NCBI RefSeq assembly: GCF_035917275.1
Contig: NZ_CP108508.1
Location: 4,712,001-4,776,000, forward strand
From: Streptomyces sp. NBC_01237
Lineage (GTDB): Bacteria; Actinomycetota; Actinomycetes; Streptomycetales; Streptomycetaceae
DNA: 64,000 bases
Reading direction: 5' to 3'
The translations under genes and the position numbers were made by a program. This document shows, one piece after another, positions 16,916 to 25,470 of the stretch (its first letter is position 1; the number at the start of each line of letters is the position of its first letter). The notes beneath the pieces were generated by a model that made no database searches, had not been told where the DNA came from, and was given only the letters and a program-made list of their open reading frames with translations.

Positions 16916-17824
16916 TCACCGACGATCCCCGAACGGGTCGCTCCCGTCCCCCGCCGCACCGGTGTCGCTGATCCGGCGCAGCACCTCGTCGCCCTGCGGG
17001 ACCCCCACGTCGCTCAGGACCCGTGCCATGTTGGCACCGACGAAACCCCGGTCCTCCGGTGTCAGCGACTTGAGCGCCGCCGCGAGGGTGTGTTCCCAGT
17101 CGTTCCGGTCGGAGAGCAGGCTCCGATGGGTCACCGTCCAGTCGAGCACGTCCCGCGCCTGCTCCGGCTGTTGCAGCAGCCAGAAGGCGGCCAGGCCGAC
17201 GGGTCCGCCCGCGACAACCTCCCGGTAGAAGCGGTAGGCCTCACGGTGGGCCTCGCCGAAGCCTGGCGGAAGGGTCAGTTCCGCACCGGCGCCGGTGGTG
17301 GGCAGCAGCGCGGCCGGCGGATCCAGGAACCAGTAGGTGAGGCCGTAGCCGTCGATCACCCGTGGTTGGCCGGGCGGTTCGATCTCGGTCGTACCGAAAT
17401 GGGGCGGAGGCCTCCGCAAGGGGTCGGCGGTGCCGGGCAGCGTGGCGTGGTCACTGATGTGGCCGACCACCAGGTGGCGGGCCTGTTCCTCGGTGATCTG
17501 GCTCCTCGCCGCGACGACCGGGTTGCTGATCTTCCAGGCGACCGTATACCGGGCGGGGGGTTTCGGCGGTCGGCGCGGGATGTCGACCGAGATCCGCCGT
17601 TCTGCGAGCGAGACCCACACGATGTCGAAGAAGTCCCCCTGACGTACCCCACGTGCTGTCGGCCGCGGGTATCCCCAGTGGTCGCCGCTGCGGGGCGGCA
17701 GCATGGCGTCATCCTCGCCGTCCGCGAGAAACACCAGGGCTCGGTTGTCCGCGGAACCGAGCCGGTGGCGGAACAGCTGCCAGGTCGGTGAGGAGGCCAG
17801 AGGCGTGATGAGCGGACCGGTCAT
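16916..17824 (-). CDS. unknown 302-aa protein, third gene of the cyclase operon
   Basis: Not recognised. The start ATG overlaps the stop of the upstream P-loop gene (ATGA), so translation is coupled. Residues ~55-130 (F-F-D-I-V-W-V-S-L-A then R-R-I-S-V-D-I-P, Y-T-V-A-W-K-I-S-N-P-V-V-A-A, E-E-Q-A-R-H-L-V) alternate like the beta-sheet/helix pattern of SPFH-type domains. That resemblance is only suggestive. The C-terminal half (about 190-290) is helical and includes A-F-W-L-L-Q-Q-P-E-Q-A-R-D-V-L. There is no signal peptide or membrane segment. The obligate coupling says it works with the cyclase and the P-loop protein. Confidence 0.75.
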   Translation of the reverse strand: MTGPLITPLASSPTWQLFRHRLGSADNRALVFLADGEDDAMLPPRSGDHWGYPRPTARGVRQGDFFDIVWVSLAERRISVDIPRRPPKPPARYTVAWKISNPVVAARSQITEEQARHLVVGHISDHATLPGTADPLRRPPPHFGTTEIEPPGQPRVIDGYGLTYWFLDPPAALLPTTGAGAELTLPPGFGEAHREAYRFYREVVAGGPVGLAAFWLLQQPEQARDVLDWTVTHRSLLSDRNDWEHTLAAALKSLTPEDRGFVGANMARVLSDVGVPQGDEVLRRISDTGAAGDGSDPFGDRR

Positions 17825-19884
17825 GAGGCGAACCCTTCTGCGGGGGAGCCCGAACGGGCGCGATGGCGACGCAGGACGAAACGCATGACGCCGCGGTGGC
17901 CGCGGGCCGTGCCGGAGAGCGCGGCGAGGAAATGCGGGAAGGCCGTCCGGTGCCGTGGACCCGGGTCGCTCTCGATCCGGTCCAGGCACGACGCCATCGC
18001 CTCGTGGGTGGCAGGGTCGTCCAGGGCGGCGACCACGAGGTCCAAGATCCTCCCGGTGTGGTCCGCGAGCAGGTCGGCGAGACTCACACGACGCACACCC
18101 GGCGCGCTGGGCAGGGGGAAGGAAGCCCTGCTCATCGATTCGACAGCGTGAACGGCCAGACCATGACGTGGTGTGCCCGGACCGGCCCTCTGCCACTCCC
18201 GCAGGAGGTCGAGGACGGGGGCACAGTTCGCGTCCTCGAAAAGAAGGGCGCTGAGAGCGAAGGACACCGCAGTACGCAACGGGACCTCCAGTTTCTCGCC
18301 CGGTTTGTCGAGCACGGTGTCCAGAAGCTTCAGAGCGGCGGCGGGGCGGGCCAGACCGTAACTGCCCCCGCAGGTTTCGGCCACGGTGCAGCGGAGAGCG
18401 ACGGGCGCGGCCCGGCTCCACTGCCGCAACTGCTCCCGTACTGCTCCGGTGAGAGCGGGGTGCTGGACCATCTCCCCGAGCGCGTTGGCCACCAGGCGGC
18501 GGCGCCAGCGCTTGTCCGACGCGGCGAAGGGGTGCAGTTGGCGCAGGGTGTCCGGCCCGGTCGCGTGGGCCAGTACCCTCCCGATCGCCTCGCCCGCCGC
18601 CAGTTCGACGCCGGGCTGGTGCGGAGACTCGTCCAGGCTCTTCCACAGCAGGCCCGCCATGCCCTCGTACTCCAGCCACAGCGACCGGAGCAGGGCATCC
18701 GCCCGGTGCCGTCCGGAGAAGTCGACCGGCTGGACCGGATAGCGCTGCGCCGCTCCGTATTGGGGTGGCAGCAGGCGCGCGCCGACGGCCGCCAGCCGGT
18801 CCTCGAATGCGGGCCCGAGCAGGTCGTGACGGGCCATCGCCCCCTCGCCGTGCCCAGGTCCCACGGCCACCGCCGGTGCCGCGCCGCCGCGGCCGTCGAT
18901 GTGGGGGCGCAGGATCGCGCTGAACCGTTCGACGACCGTACGGTCCTGGTCGGGCAGCAGCGAGATCGCCGCCATCAGCGAGATCCGGTCGGCCCGGTCG
19001 CGTGCTTCCGCGAGCGCTTTGCGCGCCGCCGCGGGGCTGCCGGTCCGCAGGTCGGCGAGGAGGGACGCAGCTGACTTCCCGGTCAGGACGAGGTCGCGCA
19101 GCCCCTCCGCCACCGCGACACCGTCCCCCGGCAGCGGGTGGGCGCCCAGGTGGCCGACGAAGTCCGGCGCGTCCAGGTGCCGCAGCGCATCGGCCTCTTG
19201 TCCGGTGCTGAGTTCACCCGCCTCGGTCATGGTGCTGAGACGCTTCAGGGCCACCTCGGCCGACGGCGGCGGGCGGTGTGCGACCTGCCAGGACAGTGTG
19301 TCGCCGGGCAACGCCGTCTCCGTCCGTAGGGTGACGACCAGATGGGCGCCCGAGCGGCGCAACAGCGAGGCCAGCTCGGTGAGCACCACTTCACCGAGCA
19401 GGTCGGCGGCTCCTGGGGTCAGACCCTGGAGCAGATAGCCCCGCGCCTCCTTGGGACGCCATCGCGACAGATCGTCGGGCGAGTCCAGACCGGTGATCCC
19501 GTCGGCACCGTACCGCTCCGCCAGCAGTGCGAACGCGGCCGTACTTGCGCCGGTGCCGGTGTCGGCCCTCAGCAGCAGGATGTGGCTGTCCAGCGCCTTT
19601 CGGCACTGCACGTAGGTCGGCGGCTCGACGAATCCGAGCAGACGGTCGCGCACGTCGTCCGCGGGGTACGGGCCCTCCCGCAGACGGGGTTTGCGGATGT
19701 GCTCGCTGACGTCACCGTCGGACGGGGCCCCGAACATCACGGTGAGGTCGCCGGTGACTTCGCCCATGATCGCGAAGCCCTGGTCCACCCGCTGCTGGTT
19801 GTCGCGGTAGGAGCTTCCCGGGCCGGGACCCTCCCCAGAGTCCTCGGCGTCCGGACCCGGGGAGGTGTCCGCGCCGGCGCTCAC
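17821..19884 (-). CDS. degenerate P-loop NTPase-like protein with helical repeats
   Basis: 687 residues. Residues 26-48 carry one copy of a motif (Y26, Q31, R32, G36, I39, G41, D46, T48) also found twice in the cyclase tail. Residues ~98-260 look like a STAND/AAA-type core: H-I-L-L-L-R-A-D-T-G-T-G-A-S-T is in P-loop position but has Ala113 instead of the catalytic Lys; V-V-T-L-R-T-E resembles sensor 1; no clear Walker B Asp is seen. Residues ~290-680 are leucine-rich helical repeats (HEAT/TPR-like). The GTG start overlaps the cyclase stop (GTGA), and its stop overlaps the next start (ATGA). The likely role is nucleotide-sensing scaffold rather than active ATPase; this is inference. Confidence 0.8.
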   Translation of the reverse strand: MSAGADTSPGPDAEDSGEGPGPGSSYRDNQQRVDQGFAIMGEVTGDLTVMFGAPSDGDVSEHIRKPRLREGPYPADDVRDRLLGFVEPPTYVQCRKALDSHILLLRADTGTGASTAAFALLAERYGADGITGLDSPDDLSRWRPKEARGYLLQGLTPGAADLLGEVVLTELASLLRRSGAHLVVTLRTETALPGDTLSWQVAHRPPPSAEVALKRLSTMTEAGELSTGQEADALRHLDAPDFVGHLGAHPLPGDGVAVAEGLRDLVLTGKSAASLLADLRTGSPAAARKALAEARDRADRISLMAAISLLPDQDRTVVERFSAILRPHIDGRGGAAPAVAVGPGHGEGAMARHDLLGPAFEDRLAAVGARLLPPQYGAAQRYPVQPVDFSGRHRADALLRSLWLEYEGMAGLLWKSLDESPHQPGVELAAGEAIGRVLAHATGPDTLRQLHPFAASDKRWRRRLVANALGEMVQHPALTGAVREQLRQWSRAAPVALRCTVAETCGGSYGLARPAAALKLLDTVLDKPGEKLEVPLRTAVSFALSALLFEDANCAPVLDLLREWQRAGPGTPRHGLAVHAVESMSRASFPLPSAPGVRRVSLADLLADHTGRILDLVVAALDDPATHEAMASCLDRIESDPGPRHRTAFPHFLAALSGTARGHRGVMRFVLRRHRARSGSPAEGFAS

Positions 19885-20789
19885 CGGGGGTCCCCGGCGC
19901 CACCGACCCGCTTGTCGCCCGCCACGTTGTCGCCGCCGCCCCAGTGCTGATTGGTACCGCGGTACGAGGTGGAACCGCCCGTGTACGTGATGTCCCGCCC
20001 GACGCTCCCCATGACGGCGGCGCCCTCGCCCACATGCTGCGTGTTGCCGCTGTAGTACGGACCGGGCGAGGTCGCCGGGTCCTGTTCCCGGTCGGCGGAG
20101 GTGTCGTTCGGTGCTACGGATTCCTCACGCGGTCGCACACCGGCTTGCACGAGGTTTCCGGACGGCGACGGGACGTACAGCCATGCCCGCTGCGAGAAGT
20201 TCTTCCCCTCCACGGTGGCGGGGACCTCCACGCAGCGATCGGGGTGCAGTCCGGTGTACCCGCCGAGCACTACGTCCTCGTAGACGCGCTGGGAGACGAC
20301 TGCCGCCAGGTGGGTGACCTGATCGCTCGCCGCGCTCAGGATGGCTTTGACCGGACGCGAGTCCAGCAGCCGGTGCGTGTCGTTGCGGGCGGTTCCGTTG
20401 CCGTCGCCGGGGCCGTTCCCGTCCGGCAACGGACCGACGTGAACACTGGCCCGGAGCCGGATGCGGGGGCCCACGCTCTGACGGTTGTACGCGCCGAGGA
20501 TATCGTCCAGCACGCCAAGGAACGGCCAGAGGACAAAGGGGAGCAACGCCGGATCGAAGCCGAACACCACGCCGTCCCCGGTGTTGGCGGGAAACCGCTT
20601 GGAGTGGCGCAGTTCGCTGAGCCCGGCTCGCTCCAGGGCCTGGTCGACGAGTTCGGGGATCAACTGGCTCACCGGTCCGTGCTGCACGGCGGGAAGGCCG
20701 GTGAAGTCCTTTGCGTCGACGGCGAACAGGGCCTGGTAGGGAGGCAGCGGTCGGCTCTCGGAGTACGGAGCGGGGACGGGCGTGGACAT
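19881..20789 (-). CDS. class III nucleotide cyclase with tandem signalling-motif tail
   Basis: 302 residues. The catalytic domain (about 15-210) keeps the class III signature. F-A-V-D25-A-K-D-F-T matches the first metal Asp of D-x-x-x-F-T. N-T-G-D72-G-V-V-F carries the second metal Asp. R-A-S-V-H-V-G matches R-x-x-x-H-x-G. N136-x3-R140 has the exact spacing of the transition-state Asn and Arg. The residue normally Lys in purine-specific adenylyl cyclases (three before G71) is Ala, so the substrate cannot be called. After a ~35-residue linker, residues 246-268 and 276-293 are two copies of a Y-x4-Q-H-x3-G-x2-V-x-G motif shared with the next gene. It starts after GAGGAG, 160 bp downstream of the Crp-type gene. 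Confidence 0.87.
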   Translation of the reverse strand: MSTPVPAPYSESRPLPPYQALFAVDAKDFTGLPAVQHGPVSQLIPELVDQALERAGLSELRHSKRFPANTGDGVVFGFDPALLPFVLWPFLGVLDDILGAYNRQSVGPRIRLRASVHVGPLPDGNGPGDGNGTARNDTHRLLDSRPVKAILSAASDQVTHLAAVVSQRVYEDVVLGGYTGLHPDRCVEVPATVEGKNFSQRAWLYVPSPSGNLVQAGVRPREESVAPNDTSADREQDPATSPGPYYSGNTQHVGEGAAVMGSVGRDITYTGGSTSYRGTNQHWGGGDNVAGDKRVGGAGDPR

Positions 20790-20949
20790 GTGCGGGCTCC
20801 TCGGAAACGGTGGCGAAGGCCGGTGACCGGCTGATCCGAGGTTCCGCCGGTTCCGTTCGGCGGAGTGCACAGCGCTGGGCACTCCCATGGTGTTCCACAT
20901 CACAACGCGGGGAGCTCAGGCGATGGCCACCGCTGCGGTGGGGGTGCCT

Positions 20950-21633
20950 TCAACGAGCCGGGGACGGCGATAAGGGCGACGAGGTCATCTCCTGTGCGGC
21001 CGCTGCCCAGGCGCGCAGCACTCTTATGTCCCTGATGACGATCGTTCTGCGGGCTGTCTCCACCGCACCGGACTCCCGCAGCCGTTGCAGTCCGGTGATG
21101 ACTGCGTTGCGGGTCACTCCGATCGCTTGGGCGATCTCCTCCTGGCTCAGGCCGGTCAGCCGTACGCCGTCCGACTCGTTGCCGGGAGCGGTGAGTTCGG
21201 CCAGTCGCAGCAGCGTGCGCGCCAGCCGGACGATCAGCGGCAGAGTCAGCAGCTCGGCGCGGTGCGCATCGGACTCCCGCAGTCGGGAGAACGCCTGGCG
21301 CATCAAGTCCATGACGAGCCCGCGCTGTTCGATGTACCGGCGGAAACGCTCGGCCTCCAGCACGACAGCCGAGCAGGGGGTGAGCGCTACCACTTCCGCT
21401 GTGCGTGGGGTGCCGTTGAAGACGGACACCTCTCCCAGCAGGTCGCCCGGCCCCCGGAAGGCCAGCCAGGTCACGACTCCGCCCGGTTCCCGGCACACGA
21501 CCTTGACGAGGCCGTCGGTGAGGGCGAGCAGGTGCGTTCCCGCAGAGCCCTGTCTCAGCATCACGCTGCGTTCGCGGAAGGTGCGGGTCGCGCCTTGGTC
21601 CCGTAGCTCGCGCCACGTCTCGTCCGACAGCAC
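20950..21633 (-). CDS. Crp/Fnr-family cyclic-nucleotide-responsive regulator
   Basis: 227 residues. The N-terminal half is a cyclic-nucleotide-binding beta roll. The phosphate-binding cassette is readable as G-D-L-L-G-E-V-S-V-F-N-G-T-P-R-T-A, with the conserved Gly-Glu and Arg-Thr. A dimer helix follows. The C-terminal winged helix is of Crp type: L-S-Q-E-E-I-A-Q-A-I-G-V-T-R-N-A-V-I-T-G-L. GTG start with GGGGAAGG eight nt upstream. It is transcribed toward the cyclase operon with a 160-bp gap, enough for a second promoter it might control. It is the natural candidate receptor for the cyclase product. Confidence 0.9.
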   Translation of the reverse strand: MLSDETWRELRDQGATRTFRERSVMLRQGSAGTHLLALTDGLVKVVCREPGGVVTWLAFRGPGDLLGEVSVFNGTPRTAEVVALTPCSAVVLEAERFRRYIEQRGLVMDLMRQAFSRLRESDAHRAELLTLPLIVRLARTLLRLAELTAPGNESDGVRLTGLSQEEIAQAIGVTRNAVITGLQRLRESGAVETARRTIVIRDIRVLRAWAAAAQEMTSSPLSPSPAR

Positions 21634-21828
21634 TCGTCGCCTTCCCCGCCGCCCAGTACGCGGCCTCGTCGGCCTCGCCCGCTCTCTTGAGTTCTACGCC
21701 GGGACGGACGCTTCCGTCGCCAATAGGGCGACCTTGTCCGAGAACGGCTGCCGCCCACCCGCCATCGCGCGCATCCACGTGCGAGTGTCGAACATTCCGG
21801 CGGGATCCGTCACTCCCCGGACCGGCGC

Positions 21829-22722
21829 TCAGGCGGTCGCGGCGGGACGTGGGCTGCCGTGGAAGACCTGGCTGGTGTGCCAGGAACGGTGGGCGGCGGC
21901 GATGGGGCGGGCGCCCGGCTGGGGGCCGATGAGCGGACGGCCGGCGAGCGTGATGACGTGGTCACGGGCGGCGGCGCTGTGGCCGACGAAGCTCTGCGAG
22001 ACCAGGATGCGGTGGCCCTCGCCGAGACCCAGCACGCCCTTGTCGAACAGCTTGTGGTGCAGCGAGCACAGGCACAGCCCGTTCTCGATGTCGTCCGGTC
22101 CGTCGAACGCCCACCAGCGCACATGGGCGGCTTCGAGCCCGACCGGCATCGCGCCGATCCTGCCGTCGTACCCGCAGAAGGCGCACCGGTACTCGTACGC
22201 CGTCAGGACCAACTCCCGCATCCGCCGGTCCCGTTGCCTCCGTGCGGCCGGGATCAGCCCGGTCCCGGCCTCCTCCAGCTCCAGGCCGACGGCCTCGCAC
22301 AGCTCGCCGTGGAGGGAGGGCGGGAAGTTCAGATCGAGCAGCACCCGTGCCATCCGGCCGAGGAGGGACGGCTCCCGCCGCAGCGCCGCCCGCAGCTCGG
22401 GCGCCAGCCGCCCCGCGGCGCCGGAGCTGCGCAGTTCCCCGACCCCGGTCCCCGGGCTGCCCGGCCCGCGCTCGGTGCGGACCTCCCACACGCCGTCACT
22501 CACCAAGTGATGGAAGGGATAGGCGGGCGTCGTCCGGTTCGCGGGACCGTAGGCGACGAGCAGCCCCCGCAGGTCCTCCTCCACGGCGCTGTACCGCAGC
22601 TCGTCATCGGCGGCCTGCTGGAACCGGCTGAGCGCGTACAGGAACAGCAGCGGCTTGTGCGGAGCCCGTGCCCCGCTCCTCGTCCACTGCCTCAACTGCG
22701 CGGTGCGCTCGACCCAGTCCAT
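21829..22722 (-). CDS. SBD-HNH restriction endonuclease (phosphorothioate-DNA type)
   Basis: 297 residues, two domains. The N-terminal ~165 residues match the sulfur-binding domain of ScoMcrA-like type IV enzymes: H-K-P-L-L-F-L-Y-A-L, then Y-G-P-A-N-R-T-T-P-A-Y-P-F-H-H-L and D-G-V-W-E-V. The C-terminal domain is an HNH nuclease: C-A-F-C-G-Y-D, E-A-A-H-V-R-W, E-N-G-L-C-L-C-S-L-H-H-K-L-F-D. By family it would cut DNA carrying phosphorothioate (dnd-type) modification. No dnd genes are visible here, as expected for a host that restricts foreign modified DNA. No Shine-Dalgarno is seen at the ATG, so the message may be leaderless. Confidence 0.85.
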   Translation of the reverse strand: MDWVERTAQLRQWTRSGARAPHKPLLFLYALSRFQQAADDELRYSAVEEDLRGLLVAYGPANRTTPAYPFHHLVSDGVWEVRTERGPGSPGTGVGELRSSGAAGRLAPELRAALRREPSLLGRMARVLLDLNFPPSLHGELCEAVGLELEEAGTGLIPAARRQRDRRMRELVLTAYEYRCAFCGYDGRIGAMPVGLEAAHVRWWAFDGPDDIENGLCLCSLHHKLFDKGVLGLGEGHRILVSQSFVGHSAAARDHVITLAGRPLIGPQPGARPIAAAHRSWHTSQVFHGSPRPAATA

Positions 22723-22815
22723 GGTCGGCGATCGTAGTGGCGGCGCCTCGCCCGGCTGGGTGGCGGGGCAGGGCCGCTGCGGCCGGCCGCACACCGAGCC
22801 GCGCGAGGCGGCCCG

Positions 22816-25158
22816 CTATCCGGGCATGACGCCGTGGATGCGGGAGAGGGTGAAGACCCGTTCGTCGTCGCGCAGGTGGCACCAGGCATACACATGGGGC
22901 GGGTCGAGCACGAGCTCGCTGAGGGTGCGTACGGTCCGGTTGCCCGAGGCGGCGACGTACTCGACCGTGATGGCTGTGCCGGCGTCGACGGCATGGGCGA
23001 CCTGGCGGACATCGGCGTACGCCAGGTTCTTCGCGTACCCGGCGACGATCTCCTCGGTGTCCGTGCCGTAGGGGACCCCGGTGCCGAACGGGTCGGGCGC
23101 CGGAAGTTCCGTTGGGGCGGCCCGCAGCCTGGCGGCCAGCGCGCTCAGGTCGACGGTCACCGGAGTCACCGTCGGCACGGACCGTCGCCGCCGGCCCGGG
23201 AGCGGGGCCGGGGCGGGTGCACGTGAGCGCCGGGTCTTCTCGACGCGTACGGTTCCGTCGGCCCTCTCCGCGACGGGGGCGTAGCCGGCGGCCCGGAGCG
23301 AGGCGAGCGCCTGGTCGAGTGGGGTCCGGCTGACCAGCACGGTCGGCGCCAGCAGGCGCAGGCCGAGACCGGCGAGCTTTCTGTGAGTGACGAGTTCGGC
23401 GAGGAGAGCGGGTTCTTCGCCGTGGATCACACATGCGGCGGGGGTGATGCGCACACGGCCATGAGTGCGCGCGGTGTCGTTGATCAGGTACGACAGCGGC
23501 TGGGGGAGGGCACCGACGGCGACTGCGCTCAGGTCCGCCGCGAGGGCATCCGCCGCGCGGCCCGTGTCCAGGGCACGGCGAACGGTTGTGGGGCTGAACC
23601 GCCACACCGATGCCGTGCCACCGGCTTCCTTGTCCGCGACGGCGTCCAGCAGTGCGGCGAGGCGGGCGGACGGGGTGCCGGTGACGACGGCGGTGAGGTC
23701 CGCGCCGAAACGGACAGCCCTGGTGGCCTCCGGCAGCAGCCGCTCACAGACGGCGGCGAGCGTTTCGGCGGCTTCGGAGTCGTCGGCCAGTAGAGCGGCA
23801 CCTATGGGGGACAGGCAGCCGCGGGCGACGACCCCGAGCAGTTCCGCTTCCCGGATCACGGTGGCGAAGGGCGCGGTGTCCTGGGGGAGGTGCTCGGCGA
23901 GCGGGCGGTACCAGGCGACCAGCTGCCCCAGCTCCGCGGTGCTGAGTGCCCCGTGGTGCACCGGGAGCGCCGCCGCGGCGGCGAGGAGCCCCTCCCGGGC
24001 CTGTGGACAACTGTCGCAGGGCGGTTCTCCGGCGAGCGCGGGCAGCGCCCTGCCGTCCTCGTCGTGGGCCCGGGACGGAGTCAGCGGCAGCGTCCGCCAG
24101 GCGCGGAGAAGCGCGGTGAACTGCTCCGCCGGTTCTCTTTCCGCCCAGGTGTCGTACGCGTCCGTCGCCGCGACCCGGCCGCCGTCCCGGGCCAGCAGCC
24201 CGGCGTCGTACGCCGTCTCCAGAACGAGGCGTACGACGATGCCGTCGCACTGCGCCGCCCTGCCGATCCGGGACAACTCACGTGCTCCGACCCCACCGGA
24301 CTTCAGCAGGACCGGCGGAGCCGCGGAGCATGTCGCCAGAACCGACGCGGCATGTGCGGCGAACGCCGTGGCGGTGGCCGCCGCCTCCCGGTCCACTTCC
24401 GCCGAGGTCACGGGCAGCGCCCGCACGACGGGCGGGACGGGCTCGAAGGGGGCACGCCGGTCGGCCCCGCGCAGGGCGAGCGTCACCTCGGCGGGCATGC
24501 GTGTGGATCCGTACCCGGACCGCCGGTCCTGGACCAGCAGTCCCCGCTCCAGCGCCCAGCGTGAGCCCGGCTCGGAGTCGGGCGGCGGCGGGGTCCTGAA
24601 CGTGAGGAGACGCGCCGGTGATTGAGCCTGTTCGCCCTGGTGAGAGGCTCGCCGCTCAAGGAGTTTCCGGGTGGCCGCAGGCGCCGAAGAGACGACCGCG
24701 GCCACCCGCTCCGGATCGCCGTGGTGTTCCAGCAGAGCGGTCAGCCGGTGCCTCTTGGTGGTGCCGGGCGACCGGATGCCCAGGGCCACCAGCATGCGGC
24801 GCAGTTCCTCGGAAGTCGTGTCCGCCAACAGCCGGGTGAGCGGAGCATCCACCCCCAGCGGCGAGTCCCACGCCTGCCGCAAGGGCGCGACCATGTGCAG
24901 CAGCCCTTCGCCGTCCGCCCGGACGAGCGCGCGGTCGGCCAGCGCCTCCAAGGCCGCGTCCAGCCCGCGAACGCTCTCCGTTCCGGTCGAGACCAGCAGA
25001 TCGGCCAGGGCGGCGCGGGGAACGGGCCCCACTGCCGCCAGTGCCTCGGCCACCTGGAGGTGCGGCAGCGCGAGCCCGGTCAGCACCGGGGCCACCGACG
25101 CAGGCCGCTCAAGGCGGTCCGCGAGTTCGCCGAACGACCGTGGCTCCGGCGGCGACAC
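22816..25158 (-). CDS. helicase-associated-domain protein (XPB-like N-terminal fold)
   Basis: 780 residues as drawn. It belongs to the actinobacterial helicase-C3/XPB-associated group: repeated winged-helix-like segments and no helicase motor (no Walker A). It has L-R-R-M-L-V-A-L-G-I and R-H-R-L-T-A-L-L-E near residue 120, I-T-P-A-A-C-V-I-H near residue 590, and a C-terminal T-I-E/V-E-Y-V-A-x-S-G-N-R-T-V-R-T-L region of WYL-like character. DNA-binding or repair-related roles are likely but unproved. In-frame, family-like coding sequence continues about 40 codons upstream of this GTG without any ATG, GTG or TTG, so the true 5' end is uncertain. Confidence 0.78.
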   Translation of the reverse strand: MSPPEPRSFGELADRLERPASVAPVLTGLALPHLQVAEALAAVGPVPRAALADLLVSTGTESVRGLDAALEALADRALVRADGEGLLHMVAPLRQAWDSPLGVDAPLTRLLADTTSEELRRMLVALGIRSPGTTKRHRLTALLEHHGDPERVAAVVSSAPAATRKLLERRASHQGEQAQSPARLLTFRTPPPPDSEPGSRWALERGLLVQDRRSGYGSTRMPAEVTLALRGADRRAPFEPVPPVVRALPVTSAEVDREAAATATAFAAHAASVLATCSAAPPVLLKSGGVGARELSRIGRAAQCDGIVVRLVLETAYDAGLLARDGGRVAATDAYDTWAEREPAEQFTALLRAWRTLPLTPSRAHDEDGRALPALAGEPPCDSCPQAREGLLAAAAALPVHHGALSTAELGQLVAWYRPLAEHLPQDTAPFATVIREAELLGVVARGCLSPIGAALLADDSEAAETLAAVCERLLPEATRAVRFGADLTAVVTGTPSARLAALLDAVADKEAGGTASVWRFSPTTVRRALDTGRAADALAADLSAVAVGALPQPLSYLINDTARTHGRVRITPAACVIHGEEPALLAELVTHRKLAGLGLRLLAPTVLVSRTPLDQALASLRAAGYAPVAERADGTVRVEKTRRSRAPAPAPLPGRRRRSVPTVTPVTVDLSALAARLRAAPTELPAPDPFGTGVPYGTDTEEIVAGYAKNLAYADVRQVAHAVDAGTAITVEYVAASGNRTVRTLSELVLDPPHVYAWCHLRDDERVFTLSRIHGVMPG

Positions 25159-25470
25159 GGCATCCGGGCGGGCTGCCAGGACCCGTTCGAGCCGGTCGGC
25201 TTCCAGATCACTCAGCCACGCGGCCAGAGTTGATCCACTGGGCTTGCCGATGGGGACACCTCACAAGGACGAGTGCCGGTGGGCTCCGACCCGAATCGGC
25301 TCCCGCACAGAAGCCAGAATGGCCGATCGAGGGGGACACCTGCGCCCTGATCGGCAGAAACCCGCTTCCGAGCGACGGCGATGTCCGCGACTCGGCCGCC
25401 GTCGACGACAAGCCGGTGGAATGACATGTCTTGCATGTCGGAAATGAACTGGGGCCGGGGCTGAGACCGC
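25159..25470. other. chromosomal flank left of the integrated element, no clear gene
   Basis: About 310 bp between the helicase-associated gene and the left att repeat. The proximal ~110 bp continue that gene's reading frame on the minus strand back to a TGA. The rest shows no convincing gene; a plus-strand frame ending S-A-A-V-D-D-K-P-V-E is open but unsupported. Before the islet inserted, this DNA lay directly behind tRNA-Ser. Confidence 0.5.
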
